Source of the DNA: Ashinkailepas kermadecensis
Lineage: Eukaryota > Arthropoda > Thecostraca > Neolepadidae
Length of the DNA: 64,000 bases
Direction of reading: 5' to 3'
Assembly (NCBI GenBank): GCA_034440615.1
Contig: JAOTOM010004285.1
Span: 62,001-126,000 of the forward strand
The stretch's first letter is position 1. Every line of letters begins with the position of its first letter. Below the pieces are notes generated by a model. That model saw nothing but the letters and a program-made list of their open reading frames with translations, was not told the DNA's origin and ran no database searches. Below are positions 45,647-59,000 of the stretch, piece after piece. The position numbers and the translations under genes were made by a program.

Positions 45647-46162
45647 CTACGTCATGTGCTCTTGAGTATTGCGCTCAGGCCGCAGCAACGCAATTTCTGC
45701 TGGTGCTGCGCTGATATCTGGTTCCTCGTTGACCATGGTGGTGTAGCGTAAAGTGAACTCTTCGCCGCAAACTTCATCTGGTGGCGGCTTTGCTGAATGT
45801 GCGTACCGAAGCAGCGCCGCTAGGGTCAGGAAGAGATAGGCCAGCACAATGAGCGAGACGGCCAGGTGCCAACCGCAGTGCGCCCAGGCGGTGCAGCTGG
45901 TGTAGAGGGCCGCGGCCGTCAGCAGCGCCAGCCATGTGACACCAACCAGCATCAGTGGCCGCTGCCGGCGGGCGACGCCCACTGCGAGTGCCGAGGTCGC
46001 CGCCAGGTGGATGCCGGCCGCCGTCAGGATGATTCGGGCCAGCCAGGGCGCCGGCGTGAGCACCAGGGCTCCCCCGACGGCGGCGAGGGCGCCAATCAGC
46101 AGTAGTAGAACGGCGGCGAGTAGCGCCAGCGCCCGCTGCGCTGAGCTGCCGTTCCCGGACAT
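45647..46162 (-). CDS. Small four-pass membrane protein, single exon
   Basis: A 171-residue frame starts MSGNGSSAQRALALLAAVLL and contains four hydrophobic segments at about residues 10-35, 43-63, 70-89 and 98-118. A charged tail follows with DEVCGEEFTLRYTTMVNEEP. Short loops and a long C-terminal tail suggest a small tetraspan protein with both ends in the cytosol. Two Cys lie in the loop between segments 3 and 4 (YTSCTAWAHCGW). I do not recognise the family. The frame is strongly coding-like (GC-rich, few rare codons) and ends at TGA/TAG near 45647 without introns. A CpG-rich stretch upstream (46163-46830) is a likely promoter. Confidence 0.7.
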   Translation of the reverse strand: MSGNGSSAQRALALLAAVLLLLIGALAAVGGALVLTPAPWLARIILTAAGIHLAATSALAVGVARRQRPLMLVGVTWLALLTAAALYTSCTAWAHCGWHLAVSLIVLAYLFLTLAALLRYAHSAKPPPDEVCGEEFTLRYTTMVNEEPDISAAPAEIALLRPERNTQEHMT

Positions 46163-46930
46163 GGTCTTAGCCGAGTCGTCTGCTGGTGATTGGCTCGTGC
46201 ACTGTCTGACCCCTCAGCCGGCACTGAGCCAAGGCCACCCGACCCGGCTGTGTTCGATTGCCCGACGTCGTGGATCGGTCGGAAAAGCAAATTGGGTGTG
46301 GTCGGCTTCAGTGCGGTCACTGCAGGTCTGAGTCAGATCTTCCTCGTCCACTTGATTATCATGCACTTGTGTGTCAACGCTAGTACACATAACACACCCA
46401 CCTCCATATTGGTGCGCACGCGGTCACCTTCGTCGGCGATGACGCACGCCCACCCGTCACGCCGACAGTCCGTGACTGAGCACCGAATGGCACCGTCCGG
46501 CACTCTTCCCCGAAATGGCAGGACCCGTTCACCGTTTGCTCACCGTGCGCCTACCGTCGGCCCAGGGAACTACTCGCCCGGGCCGGGCAGACGGTGGTGT
46601 CAACTGGACCAATGCCACTGCCGCGGCCACGACTTTGGCCTCCGCGAGTCGCCGCAGTACCGGACTGTCGAAGGTCCCCAGCGTCGCACGTCTCACCCGG
46701 GCGACCCACGGCACCGCAATCGCGGCACGATTCTTGTTGTGCACTGTGCACCCGCTCGCGTTACCCGTCCCCTACGAGTGATAACGATCGCCGCCGAAAC
46801 CAGTTTTACGCTTCCCTGCTGTTTATGATGGTGGCACCGACGCCGAGTTACGGCGGCGAGCCTTCGAGACTGCACGACTTATGGATTGCGCATCGCAGGC
46901 AATCCACGTCGCTAGGGTGGGTTGTATTTG
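46163..46930. promoter_or_regulatory. CpG-rich region upstream of the four-pass protein gene
   Basis: GC- and CpG-rich DNA directly 5' of the - strand gene. All six frames are partly open because of base composition (for example a 212-codon + frame), and none shows a domain. A promoter or 5' UTR is the simplest reading. Confidence 0.4.
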
Positions 46931-48095
46931 TGTAAAACTTGAACCAGAATACCGGAATGCGGAAAACCAGAATGACTGACATTTGATATAAACTGGTGGC
47001 GGGGTCAATGCATGTATATGCTATGACGCTGTCATAATCGGTGACAGGAATCGCAATAGGCTTTGTGCTGAATCTTGACTGCGTTGGGAGGTATGTCCAT
47101 GGGTATAGCTTCGTGTTAAAACTGGTTGAGGAGTGACACATTTTGGAGAAGACGAGGGCGGTTTCAGCGGTGGATTTTCAAACGGGTAAATTTTGGCTTG
47201 GTGCATTGACATGGAGCCTTTGGGCAGGGACACAGCCAGTATTTTCTGTGGGGGTGGGGGTGGAGTAAACCTCCAAAATCATTCTATGTAGTGCAAAGGG
47301 ATATATCCAACGTCTGTGTATGGGATAAATATGCTAACTTTTCTAACAAGAGGGTGCCTGACAGCCAAGTGCGGGGCTGGAATTTTATGAGGAGGTAGTA
47401 CCTAATTACTCATGAGACCATGCTCAATGCTCTTCCCCCCCACCCACGAAACAAAAAACAGCATCATGGGAGCACCAACGCTTGAAGCAGCGGGAATGCC
47501 CAATAAATATTTCAGTTTCCAGTGCTAAAATGCTGGAGGATCCTCTAGGCCAACTGGTCCAGTTTCCATTCCTAGGGGGCCTTCAGATTTTGAAGACTCC
47601 CAGCTGTGCAACTCCAAGGACCTAAACTCCAGCGGTGCTCAACCTTCTAGCCCTCAGTCTTGCTGAATCTTACAGCTCTCCAACGCCTGAGTGTCGGCCT
47701 ACAAGGAATCTCATGCAGCCAGAAGCAGCCGCCAGACATAAAAAAGCGCCCCAGCTTCAGGGAGCTCCTCCACCTCGAACGATCCCTTCCAGCTTTCCCA
47801 GGGAATCTTCCATCTTCAGGGGGCTTACTGCAGCTCTCAGGAACCAATCCTGTTCCCAGCTGGTCCTCCAACCATCAAGACTCCTCCAGCTCTCGATGAC
47901 TAAAATGTTACGGATTCCCGGAGGCTATCGACCTAATCAGGACCTCTTCTCCAGCTGTCTGTAGAACCCCCAAATCCCAGGCGTACCTCAAATTAGAGAT
48001 CACGAAGTGCTTCCTGTCTCTCAGAGGCTCTGAACTCCAGACACCCCTGTCTTTCCAGAAGCTATCAAGCCCCTGCAGCAGGCTCAGTTCATCCA
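46931..48095. other. Intergenic stretch with a degenerate Leu/Ser/Pro-coding repeat
   Basis: 47540-48070 is built from loosely repeated CCAGCTCTC / TCCAGCTG / CTTCAG motifs and gives open but low-complexity frames on both strands. I see no gene in it. Confidence 0.4.
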
Positions 48096-49853
48096 TTTAT
48101 TGCTGGAGTGATGCGGATTTGTACGCGGCGCTCGCCGGAGGACCGGTGGCGCCGCTCGGCGGACATTTCTGGCATCACCAACTGCCACACACATCACTAC
48201 AATGCAACACGGGAGATCAGATTGTCATGCGCGGCAGGCGAGGCGGAAAGACGGCGGCGGGTGGCCGCTCGTCCGGCACTTGTCCGCTGCCAGCTGGCAT
48301 CCACGTGGGTAAATAAACAGTTCATAAAGTGACGGATGCTTCAATCTCGAAGGCATGGGTGTTCAGCGGAGGTGCGTACAGCAGTCAAAATACCGGGTAG
48401 AACAGAAACACACCACGACTGTGTTCTCGCTCAACATACACACGCGCACACGCGGTAGACAATTCATCGGAAGGTTACGGCCGCCGACGTGGCAGTCGCA
48501 GTCGCACGACGCTCGGCTCGACACCCAGCAAGCGACCAGGAAAGATTCTACGTAATCTAACGAAAAGGCGCGTTGGTTCAGTTGCGAGAAGAGCACGGCG
48601 GCGGTCGCCCTCACGACTCGCGGCGGACATGGCGCGAGACGGCCGACGCGACGGCACGGCTTACACGGTCACGATATCATGTATGTATATAGCAGTGCAC
48701 AGCCGCGATGGCGACAATGACAACGGCCCGGGCGCCGGAGGTAGGCCGCGGCGCGCCCACCCGATAAACACTTCAGAAAGCGGCGTAACGACGCGGCGCG
48801 CCGCCGGCGGCTGACTGCTCTGGAATGTTGTCGATACACGTGCTGGAATGGTCGAGCAGAGGCGCGCGCGGTGATTATGTACAGGCTGCCGCGCTCGCCA
48901 CGGGCAACATCACGCGGCCGCCTCTGCGGTAATACTCGCCCACTGCAAGCCAGGCCGCCCTCAGTAAGTACACGTCCAACACGCGCTCATACACACATCC
49001 TCTCATTCTAAGTACAAGAGGCCGCACCACGACTGAGCTCGCAGAGCCCGGCCAACATCTTATGCCAACAAGGCCTCGTATTCAGCGGCTTAAGCACACG
49101 GTCGGGCCCCTGGCTGCCCCAGTCCGTCTCACAACTGAGGATAAATATATCAGCCGCGACCACCCACTGCCGCACAGTAGGTAACGGGAATATATACTGA
49201 CCGGAAACCGACTTAGTCTAAAGCATCGCTCCGTACTAGCTGTTAGACCTCCGTATAATACCCCCCCCCCCCATTCGGCGTTAGCTGTGCTAGTCACGGT
49301 GCACTACGATGTCCAGAAAAAGTTCTCGTCCTGGAACGGTGAGGACATCCGTCCAATTTGCCTGTCGTAGTACACAAGTTAGTCTCCTTCCGTGGTCTGT
49401 TCAAATACGGTGGCTTGTCCCGGAATAGTTCAGATCGTGCTCACTTCCATTGTTGGTAACTGATGTCACCCATGGGCAAATTGTGTACAACTTTAACCGA
49501 CCCAGACAAAGCAAAACAATTTCGAATCAATCACGACAGCCGGTGATTTTCTTCAGGACCGACACAACAAACACGGGGTGATCCCACTGCCCCCGCAAAC
49601 CGGTATGCTTCCGCGGTCCAGCCTGCTGTGTAAACTATCGTTACGAAACCGCACTTTGCGGGGGTTGCGCGCACCCGCCCGCAAACGGGCCCCAGACACG
49701 AGACGTGCGAGTCGGTCGGCAGCGGATGCCGCGGTCAGATCTTGGCATTACACACCGCCGGCCGCCGGCCGCCGACCGCCGACCGCCGGTCGACGCTTGG
49801 CACATGGCGGCCCGGCAGGGCGCCGGCGCGGGTCTGCTGCGGCGCGCCGACCG
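48096..49853 (-). terminator. Probable 3' UTR of the BTB-BEN gene
   Basis: A TTTATT on the + strand at 48096-48101 is an AATAAA on the - strand, 1.75 kb after the BTB-BEN stop codon. The interval lacks recognisable repeats and is GC-rich, especially 48460-48960. It could instead contain an unrelated CpG island. Confidence 0.35.
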
Positions 49854-50052
49854 CTACATGTCGGCGCTGCACTGCGGCGCCGCCGCCGCAGACGGGAACG
49901 GCTGCATCGCGAACGGCTTGGCCTCCAGCCAGCGCGGGTCCAGGCTGAGGTCGTCGCGCTCGCGCTCCCACTCGTCGTCGCGGCCGGACGCCAGCTCCAG
50001 CTTCACCATGGTCGGCAGCGACGTGTCCTTGTCCTTCTTCTTGCGCGCGTAC
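49854..50052 (-). CDS. BTB-BEN exon 7 (C-terminus and stop)
   Basis: After GCGCACACAG it completes the Arg codon of exon 6 and reads YARKKKDKDTSLPTMVKLEL, DDEWERERDDLSLDPRWLEA and then AAAAPQCSADM with TAG at 49854-49856. The basic KKKDKD segment directly follows the BEN domain. Confidence 0.9.
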
Positions 50053-53000
50053 CTGTGTGCGGGAACGGCGGGCCTCAGTCGGACGGCGGGCGGCGCGCCG
50101 ACCCGGCCGCGGCCCGGCTGGCGCGCCGTTACGCAGCGATCCTACTCTCTACTCTACTCCGGTCTACTCTAGTCTACACTAGACCGTGCTACGACGGCGA
50201 CACAGCCACTGGAATACACCGTGGGTGTGCGAACGGCTGCTGGTGTCGGAGCACGCGGGGAAGTTGGAAAGGCCGTTAGTGGATGGAGCCGTTGGAGGAC
50301 GGATGCCAGCGTTGTTCGTTGTGCATGAGGACATTCGAGTCGGGGATGTAGAGCTGCGACAAATAGAATCAGGCTGACAAATTTCCCTTCCCTTAGCCTG
50401 TTAAGGCGATTGGCTACAGCCGGCAGTGTGACCAGCAGCATGATAACGATACTATATAGCACCGAAGAACGATTGCAAATGACAACATATAACGGGAAAG
50501 GCAGGCGCTGGCGCTCACACAGAACCTAAAGCAAAACATGTGACATGGCTCACAACAGCAAGGAGACAGTAGGATATAAAGGATACGGCACGACACTACC
50601 AAAAAGTCACGACTCTAAGCTGGGTAACAAGTGTCACCTACTGGGACTAACACGCCTTCGCGCGTATCACTATCCTTCCCAGGGAACGACGCACCACCAA
50701 GCTACATCGGTACGTTGCTACCCTTCACATACGGCAGCTAACTCACCTATGCATCGGTCCAGTTGTGCAACGTGCATGCATCGGCAAGCGATCGGCGCCG
50801 AGCTCAGCTCACCTCCGCAAGTCCGCAGTCGCCCGCACTGCCGCTCACCGTGGCGTTTCAAACCACCCCGCTCGGGTACCTCAACACTAGCTGTCGGAAA
50901 AGCCACTACTCGCACGGCGAAGCCGTGACCAGCCCGAGTCGCCGTCGGACAAACGCGACCTATCGCGCCGACCGGCGGCGCGGTGGCGTCACTAGCGTCG
51001 CCTCGCCGCGTCCAGATCTCTACCTACCGTGCGTAAACGTGTTGGTGCCCAGTACCTGTACCTGAGGTCGCGATTCCACTTGTCGATCTTCATCTTACAG
51101 CGCACCCACAGATCGTCTCGGGCGAACTGGTCGTCCTCGGACACCTTGCTCACGTGCAGCACGATCGACTTGATCAGATCCATCTTCTCCTTGTCGAAGA
51201 TCTGAAATTCACGCGACACGCGCACGTAGAGACCAGGGTCAGTCGTCGGAGCGTCGGCCGGTCGCGGAAGATCATTACGCGCTTGGCGGAGCTCTGCTTG
51301 GTTAGATCCGACATGCTTGGTGGAGTCCAGCCATGGATGGAACCTGCATCTAGCCTGGACTGGTTCCTCGCTTTAAATTGAGATGAAAGTTTACAGACAC
51401 AACACGTTAGCCGTTCGGAATTTTCTGGCATCAATTTGCACATTGCACCCATCAAGACAAATGTCTGCCTCGAGAAGTAGGCAAGGCACAGGTATTCAGC
51501 TATTCAGAGGTATCCAGAGCCCGGCTTGGAGGCCAACTTTGTGGCGAATGATCCCACACGCCCGTCGCGCGGCCTAGACATTCAAAGCTGGCATCAGCGC
51601 CATCACCTCGCAGACACATGGAGCTGTCGGCGCGTCAGCCGGTCTCGGCCCAGTGACCGTGTCCGACGTCGGCGCGTCAGCCGGTCTCGGCCCGGTGACC
51701 GTGTCCGACGTCGGCCGGTTTCGGCCCGGTGACCGTGTCCGACGTCGGCGCGTCAGCCGGTTTCGGCCCGGTGACCGTGTCCGACGTCGGCGCGTCAGCC
51801 GGTTTCGGCCCGGTGACCGTGTCCGACGTCGGCGCGTCAGCCGGTTTCGGCCCGGTGACCGTGTCCGACGTCGGCGCGTCAGCCGGTTTCGGCCCGGTGA
51901 CCGTGTCCGACGTCGGCGCGTCAGCCGGTTTCGGCCCGGTGACCGTGTCCGACGTCGGCCGACATCGACCCTCTCCAGGCCGGAGCCGTGCAACACGCAG
52001 CTCACCTGCTTGCCGTGATCGCCGGTGGTGTTCGAGTTGATGCGCTCCTCCTCCGTAAAGAGGTTCTTCATCAACTTGGCCGCCAGCGTCGGCACGTCCA
52101 GCATGTTGCCCATCGCTTCCATCACCTACACGGTCGGACGCACGTCTTCACAAATAGAACATATTGATCGTGTTTGTGAAGCACAGTCATATCTTTGATT
52201 CACTATTTGGGTTGAAGCGCCCGTCGACTGCATGCCCATTTCGCGCCCATAACGATTAACTGTTCAAAACGTGACTATGCGTACCCTTCTTGGTGCATAA
52301 TGACCTGACTGTCAACACATCCCGACCTGACTGTCAACACATAATGACCCGACTGTCAACACATCCCGACCTGACTGTCAACACATAATGACCTGACTGT
52401 CAACACATCCCGACCTGACTGTCAACACATAATGACCTGACTGTCAACACATCCCGAGTAGATACTAGAAAGATAATGACCTGACTGTCAACACATCCCG
52501 ACCTGACTGTCAACACATAATGACCTGACTGTCAACACATCCCGACCTGACTGTCAACACATCCCGACCTGACTGTCAACACATAATGACCCGACTGTCA
52601 ACACATCCCGAGTAGATACTAGAAAGATAATGACCTGACTGTCAACACATCCCGACCTGACTGTCAACACATAATGACCTGACTGTCAACACATCCCGAC
52701 CTGACTGTCAACACATAATGACCCGACTGTCAACACATCCCGAGTAGATACTAGAAAGATAATGACCTGACTGTCAACACATCCCGACCTGACTGTCAAC
52801 ACATAATGACCCGACTGTCAACACATCCCGAGTAGATACTAGAAAGATAATGACCTGACTGTCAACACATCCCGACCTGACTGTCAACACATAATGACCT
52901 GACTGTCAACACATCCCGAGTAGATACTAGAAAGATAATGACCTGACTGTCAACACATCCCGACCTGACTGTCAACACATAATGACCTGACTGTCAACAC

Positions 53001-56000
53001 ATCCCGAGTAGATACTAGAAAGATAATGACCTGACTGTCAACACATCCCGACCTGACTGTCAACACATAATGACCTGACTGTCAACACATCCCGAGTAGA
53101 TACTAGAAAGATAATGACCTGACTGTCAACACATCCCGACCTGACTGTCAACACATAATGACCTGACTGTCAACACATCCCGACCTGACTGTCAACACAT
53201 CCCGACCTGACTGTCAACACATAATGACCCGACTGTCAACACATCCCGAGTAGATACTAGAAAGATAATGACCTGACTGTCAACACATCCCGACCTGACT
53301 GTCAACACATAATGACCTGACTGTCAACACATCCCGACCTGACTGTCAACACATAATGACCCGACTGTCAACACATCCCGAGTAGATACTAGAAAGATAA
53401 TGACCTGACTGTCAACACATCCCGACCTGACTGTCAACACATAATGACCTGACTGTCAACACATCCCGAGTAGATACTAGAAAGATAATGACCTGACTGT
53501 CAACACATCCCGACCTGACTGTCAACACATAATGACCCGACTGTCAACACATCCCGACCTGACTGTCAACACATAATGACCTGACTGTCAACACATCCCG
53601 ACCTGACTGTCAACACATCCCGACCTGACTGTCAACACATAATGACCCGACTGTCAACACATCCCGAGTAGATACTAGAAAGATAATGACCTGACTGTCA
53701 ACACATCCCGACCTGACTGTCAACACATAATGACCTGACTGTCAACACATCCCGACCTGACTGTCAACACATAATGACCCGACTGTCAACACATCCCGAG
53801 TAGATACTAGAAAGATAATGACCTGACTGTCAACACATCCCGACCTGACTGTCAACACATAATGACCTGACTGTCAACACATCCCGAGTAGATACTAGAA
53901 AGATAATGACCTGACTGTCAACACATCCCGACCTGACTGTCAACACATAATGACCTGACTGTCAACACATCCCGAGTAGATACTAGAAAGATAATGACCT
54001 GACTGTCAACACATCCCGACCTGACTGTCAACACATAATGACCCGACTGTCAACACATCCCGAGTAGATACTAGAAAGATAATGACCTGACTGTCAACAC
54101 ATCCCGACCCGACTGTCAACACATAATGACCTGACTGTCAACACATCCCGAGTAGATACTAGAAAGATAATGACCTGACTGTCAACACATCCCGACCTGA
54201 CTGTCAACACATAATGACCTGACTGTCAACACATCCCGACCTGACTGTCAACACATCCCGACCTGACTGTCAACACATAATGACCCGACTGTCAACACAT
54301 CCCGACCTGACTGTCAACACATAATGACCTGACTGTCAACACATCCCGACCTGACTGTCAACACATAATGACCCGACTGTCAACACATCCCGAGTAGATA
54401 CTAGAAAGATAATGACCTGACTGTCAACACATAATGACCTGACTGTCAACACATCCCGAGTAGATACTAGAAAGATAATGACCTGACTGTCAACACATCC
54501 CGACCTGACTGTCAACACATAATGACCCGACTGTCAACACATCCCGACCTGACTGTCAACACATAATGACCTGACTGTCAACACATCCCGACCTGACTGT
54601 CAACACATCCCGACCTGACTGTCAACACATAATGACCCGACTGTCAACACATCCCGAGTAGATACTAGAAAGATAATGACCTGACTGTCAACACATCCCG
54701 ACCTGACTGTCAACACATAATGACCTGACTGTCAACACATCCCGACCTGACTGTCAACACATCCCGACCTGACTGTCAACACATAATGACCCGACTGTCA
54801 ACACATCCCGAGTAGATACTAGAAAGATAATGACCTGACTGTCAACACATCCCGACCTGACTGTCAACACATAATGACCTGACTGTCAACACATCCCGAC
54901 CTGACTGTCAACACATAATGACCCGACTGTCAACACATCCCGAGTAGATACTAGAAAGATAATGACCTGACTGTCAACACATCCCGACCTGACTGTCAAC
55001 ACATAATGACCTGACTGTCAACACATCCCGAGTAGATACTAGAAAGATAATGACCTGACTGTCAACACATCCCGACCTGACTGTCAACACATAATGACCT
55101 GACTGTCAACACATCCCGAGTAGATACTAGAAAGATAATGACCTGACTGTCAACACATCCCGACCTGACTGTCAACACATAATGACCTGACTGTCAACAC
55201 ATCCCGAGTAGATACTAGAAAGATAATGACCTGACTGTCAACACATCCCGACCTGACTGTCAACACATAATGACCTGACTGTCAACACATCCCGAGTAGA
55301 TACTAGAAAGATAATGACCTGACTGTCAACACATCCCGACCTGACTGTCAACACATAATGACCTGACTGTCAACACATCCCGACCTGACTGTCAACACAT
55401 CCCGACCTGACTGTCAACACATAATGACCCGACTGTCAACACATCCCGAGTAGATACTAGAAAGATAATGACCTGACTGTCAACACATCCCGACCTGACT
55501 GTCAACACATAATGACCTGACTGTCAACACATCCCGACCTGACTGTCAACACATAATGACCCGACTGTCAACACATCCCGAGTAGATACTAGAAAGATAA
55601 TGACCTGACTGTCAACACATCCCGACCTGACTGTCAACACATAATGACCTGACTGTCAACACATCCCGAGTAGATACTAGAAAGATAATGACCTGACTGT
55701 CAACACATCCCGACCTGACTGTCAACACATAATGACCCGACTGTCAACACATCCCGACCTGACTGTCAACACATAATGACCTGACTGTCAACACATCCCG
55801 ACCTGACTGTCAACACATCCCGACCTGACTGTCAACACATAATGACCCGACTGTCAACACATCCCGAGTAGATACTAGAAAGATAATGACCTGACTGTCA
55901 ACACATCCCGACCTGACTGTCAACACATAATGACCTGACTGTCAACACATCCCGACCTGACTGTCAACACATAATGACCCGACTGTCAACACATCCCGAG

Positions 56001-59000
56001 TAGATACTAGAAAGATAATGACCTGACTGTCAACACATCCCGACCTGACTGTCAACACATAATGACCTGACTGTCAACACATCCCGAGTAGATACTAGAA
56101 AGATAATGACCTGACTGTCAACACATCCCGACCTGACTGTCAACACATAATGACCTGACTGTCAACACATCCCGAGTAGATACTAGAAAGATAATGACCT
56201 GACTGTCAACACATCCCGACCTGACTGTCAACACATAATGACCCGACTGTCAACACATCCCGAGTAGATACTAGAAAGATAATGACCTGACTGTCAACAC
56301 ATCCCGACCCGACTGTCAACACATAATGACCTGACTGTCAACACATCCCGAGTAGATACTAGAAAGATAATGACCTGACTGTCAACACATCCCGACCTGA
56401 CTGTCAACACATAATGACCTGACTGTCAACACATCCCGACCTGACTGTCAACACATCCCGACCTGACTGTCAACACATAATGACCCGACTGTCAACACAT
56501 CCCGAGTAGATACTAGAAAGATAATGACCTGACTGTCAACACATCCCGACCTGACTGTCAACACATAATGACCTGACTGTCAACACATCCCGACCTGACT
56601 GTCAACACATAATGACCCGACTGTCAACACATCCCGAGTAGATACTAGAAAGATAATGACCTGACTGTCAACACATAATGACCTGACTGTCAACACATCC
56701 CGAGTAGATACTAGAAAGATAATGACCTGACTGTCAACACATCCCGACCTGACTGTCAACACATAATGACCCGACTGTCAACACATCCCGACCTGACTGT
56801 CAACACATAATGACCTGACTGTCAACACATCCCGACCTGACTGTCAACACATCCCGACCTGACTGTCAACACATAATGACCCGACTGTCAACACATCCCG
56901 AGTAGATACTAGAAAGATAATGACCTGACTGTCAACACATCCCGACCTGACTGTCAACACATAATGACCTGACTGTCAACACATCCCGACCTGACTGTCA
57001 ACACATAATGACCCGACTGTCAACACATCCCGAGTAGATACTAGAAAGATAATGACCTGACTGTCAACACATCCCGACCTGACTGTCAACACATAATGAC
57101 CTGACTGTCAACACATCCCGAGTAGATACTAGAAAGATAATGACCTGACTGTCAACACATCCCGACCTGACTGTCAACACATAATGACCTGACTGTCAAC
57201 ACATCCCGAGTAGATACTAGAAAGATAATGACCTGACTGTCAACACATCCCGACCTGACTGTCAACACATAATGACCCGACTGTCAACACATCCCGAGTA
57301 GATACTAGAAAGATAATGACCTGACTGTCAACACATCCCGACCCGACTGTCAACACATAATGACCTGACTGTCAACACATCCCGAGTAGATACTAGAAAG
57401 CTTCACATCGGCCGCCACAGCGAGCATACTTAGAATAATGGATAGCGATCTGAAGATCGTCCACCATTGCACAACGGAATCTAAACAGCCAAATGTTTCA
57501 TAAAAACAACCACGAACAGCAGAGGCCAAATTTCTAAAATCGCCGAACACAGGACCCCCGCGAGGACAAGTAGGCGAGCGAAAGCCCAGATGGCGGCTTT
57601 CTCCGCCCAGCCCTTGTTGTGGCTATTGGTCACACTAGCTGCCGTGTGCACCTTCTCTTCCGGCAACAGACTGCTCCAGCGCGGGTCCTTCCAGGGCGGA
57701 CTCTCGTTGCCGTAGGAGTTGATGAGCGTGCTGGCGGCCGCCTCTGACGCTGCCTGCATCGTCTGGGTGACTGGCAATACCGACGCAACATCGGTCACAC
57801 GGGATCGGCCACGGACGGCCAGGGTCACCGAGGGTCAGCCGAGGTCACCGAGAGTCGGCCCAGGCTCGCGAGGAGCGGTCAGGATCGGCCCGGGTCGCCC
57901 AGAGCCACCAACGGTCGGCCAGGGACGGTCGTTGTCACCGAGGGCTCCGGACGGTAGCCCAGGGCAACTACAGGACTACACCAGTCACGGGGCCAGCAAT
58001 ACGCGCACTCGGCGACAACAACACTCTTTAAAGGACTCTCGGACGAGACCGGACAAATTGCAGCTATGTTGAGAGCAATGTAAAGCAAGGAGGCGAATCT
58101 GGGACACAGGATGTATTAGTGCGTTTTTAGTTTGCAAACAAATAAGAGTGAAAACTCGACTTGAGTTGCATGAAATGACGCTTGACAAACTGCTACACTG
58201 CAAGAGTGTTGCCTCATGGGGTTCAGCTCACTTCAGTTCATGAGATATCCGCATTCATCTCGGTTGATCCAGGCACATCCAAACCTAACCATGCAACTAA
58301 GGATCGCAAACAGGCGAAAACGAATCGAACGAAACTTCGCAACAAACACAATTCGTTTGGCAATAAAAACTAAAGTCGATGTTGCAAAAGCAATGCATGC
58401 AAACACACCGGGCCAAAAACAAAGAACGATCGAAGAAAACGAAGAATGAATGGTTAATGAGATTAAAAATGCAAAATTCAGATTCAGTAGCACTCGTTAA
58501 TGTACTAAAAATAGATTAAAATGCTCGCAACTAACATGCACTAACATAACAGGCAGCCTTACTTCATATCTAACCGCCATCTGGAACGGGTTAAAATCGA
58601 TTAGACAATTTTGGACAACACATTTCACGATGAGTCAATGTGGAGCCGCATTCAACAACACGTGTAGAGTTCGTTTTGACAACACGAATGCACACTTCCA
58701 AACCCAGAAAATACAAGTGGTTGAATTAGTCCGTTTGATTCATGTCACACACAGGGTAAGCATTCAGGCACATACAGTTGGTTGGTTGGTTATTTGGGCT
58801 TAGGGGCGCATCGACTGCTTCGGTCATACAACGCCCATACAGGCACACACAGACGAAAACTCCTACAATAAAGATAAAAACACCGGCAACTAGAAAGGCC
58901 CAGCACGGTGCTCCACAGCCGCAGGCCGGCTCCCGGCCCGCCTCAGTCGAGGGCCTCCCAGCGCACCACGGAGCGTCGGCGGCCGCGACGGCCGGTGCAG

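Noticed and set aside
46190..46828. 212-codon + strand ORF
   Set aside because: Several frames are open at once in CpG-rich DNA. It shows no domain and overlaps the likely promoter of the - strand gene.
47635..48096. Leucine-rich-repeat-like frames on both strands
   Set aside because: Low-complexity CCAGCTC-type DNA; no LRR consensus spacing is kept.
54336..56762. Two identical 60-residue - strand ORFs
   Set aside because: They are satellite DNA; identity reflects the 2,244-bp higher-order repeat.
52303..57400. CRISPR-like array of short regular repeats
   Set aside because: There are no unique spacers; all units are the same three 22-nt sequences, and the context is a eukaryotic intron.
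57481..57651. Membrane-anchored form of BTB-BEN exon 4
   Set aside because: The hydrophobic stretch appears only by reading past a donor into the intron, and the BEN domain continues in phase from exon 5.
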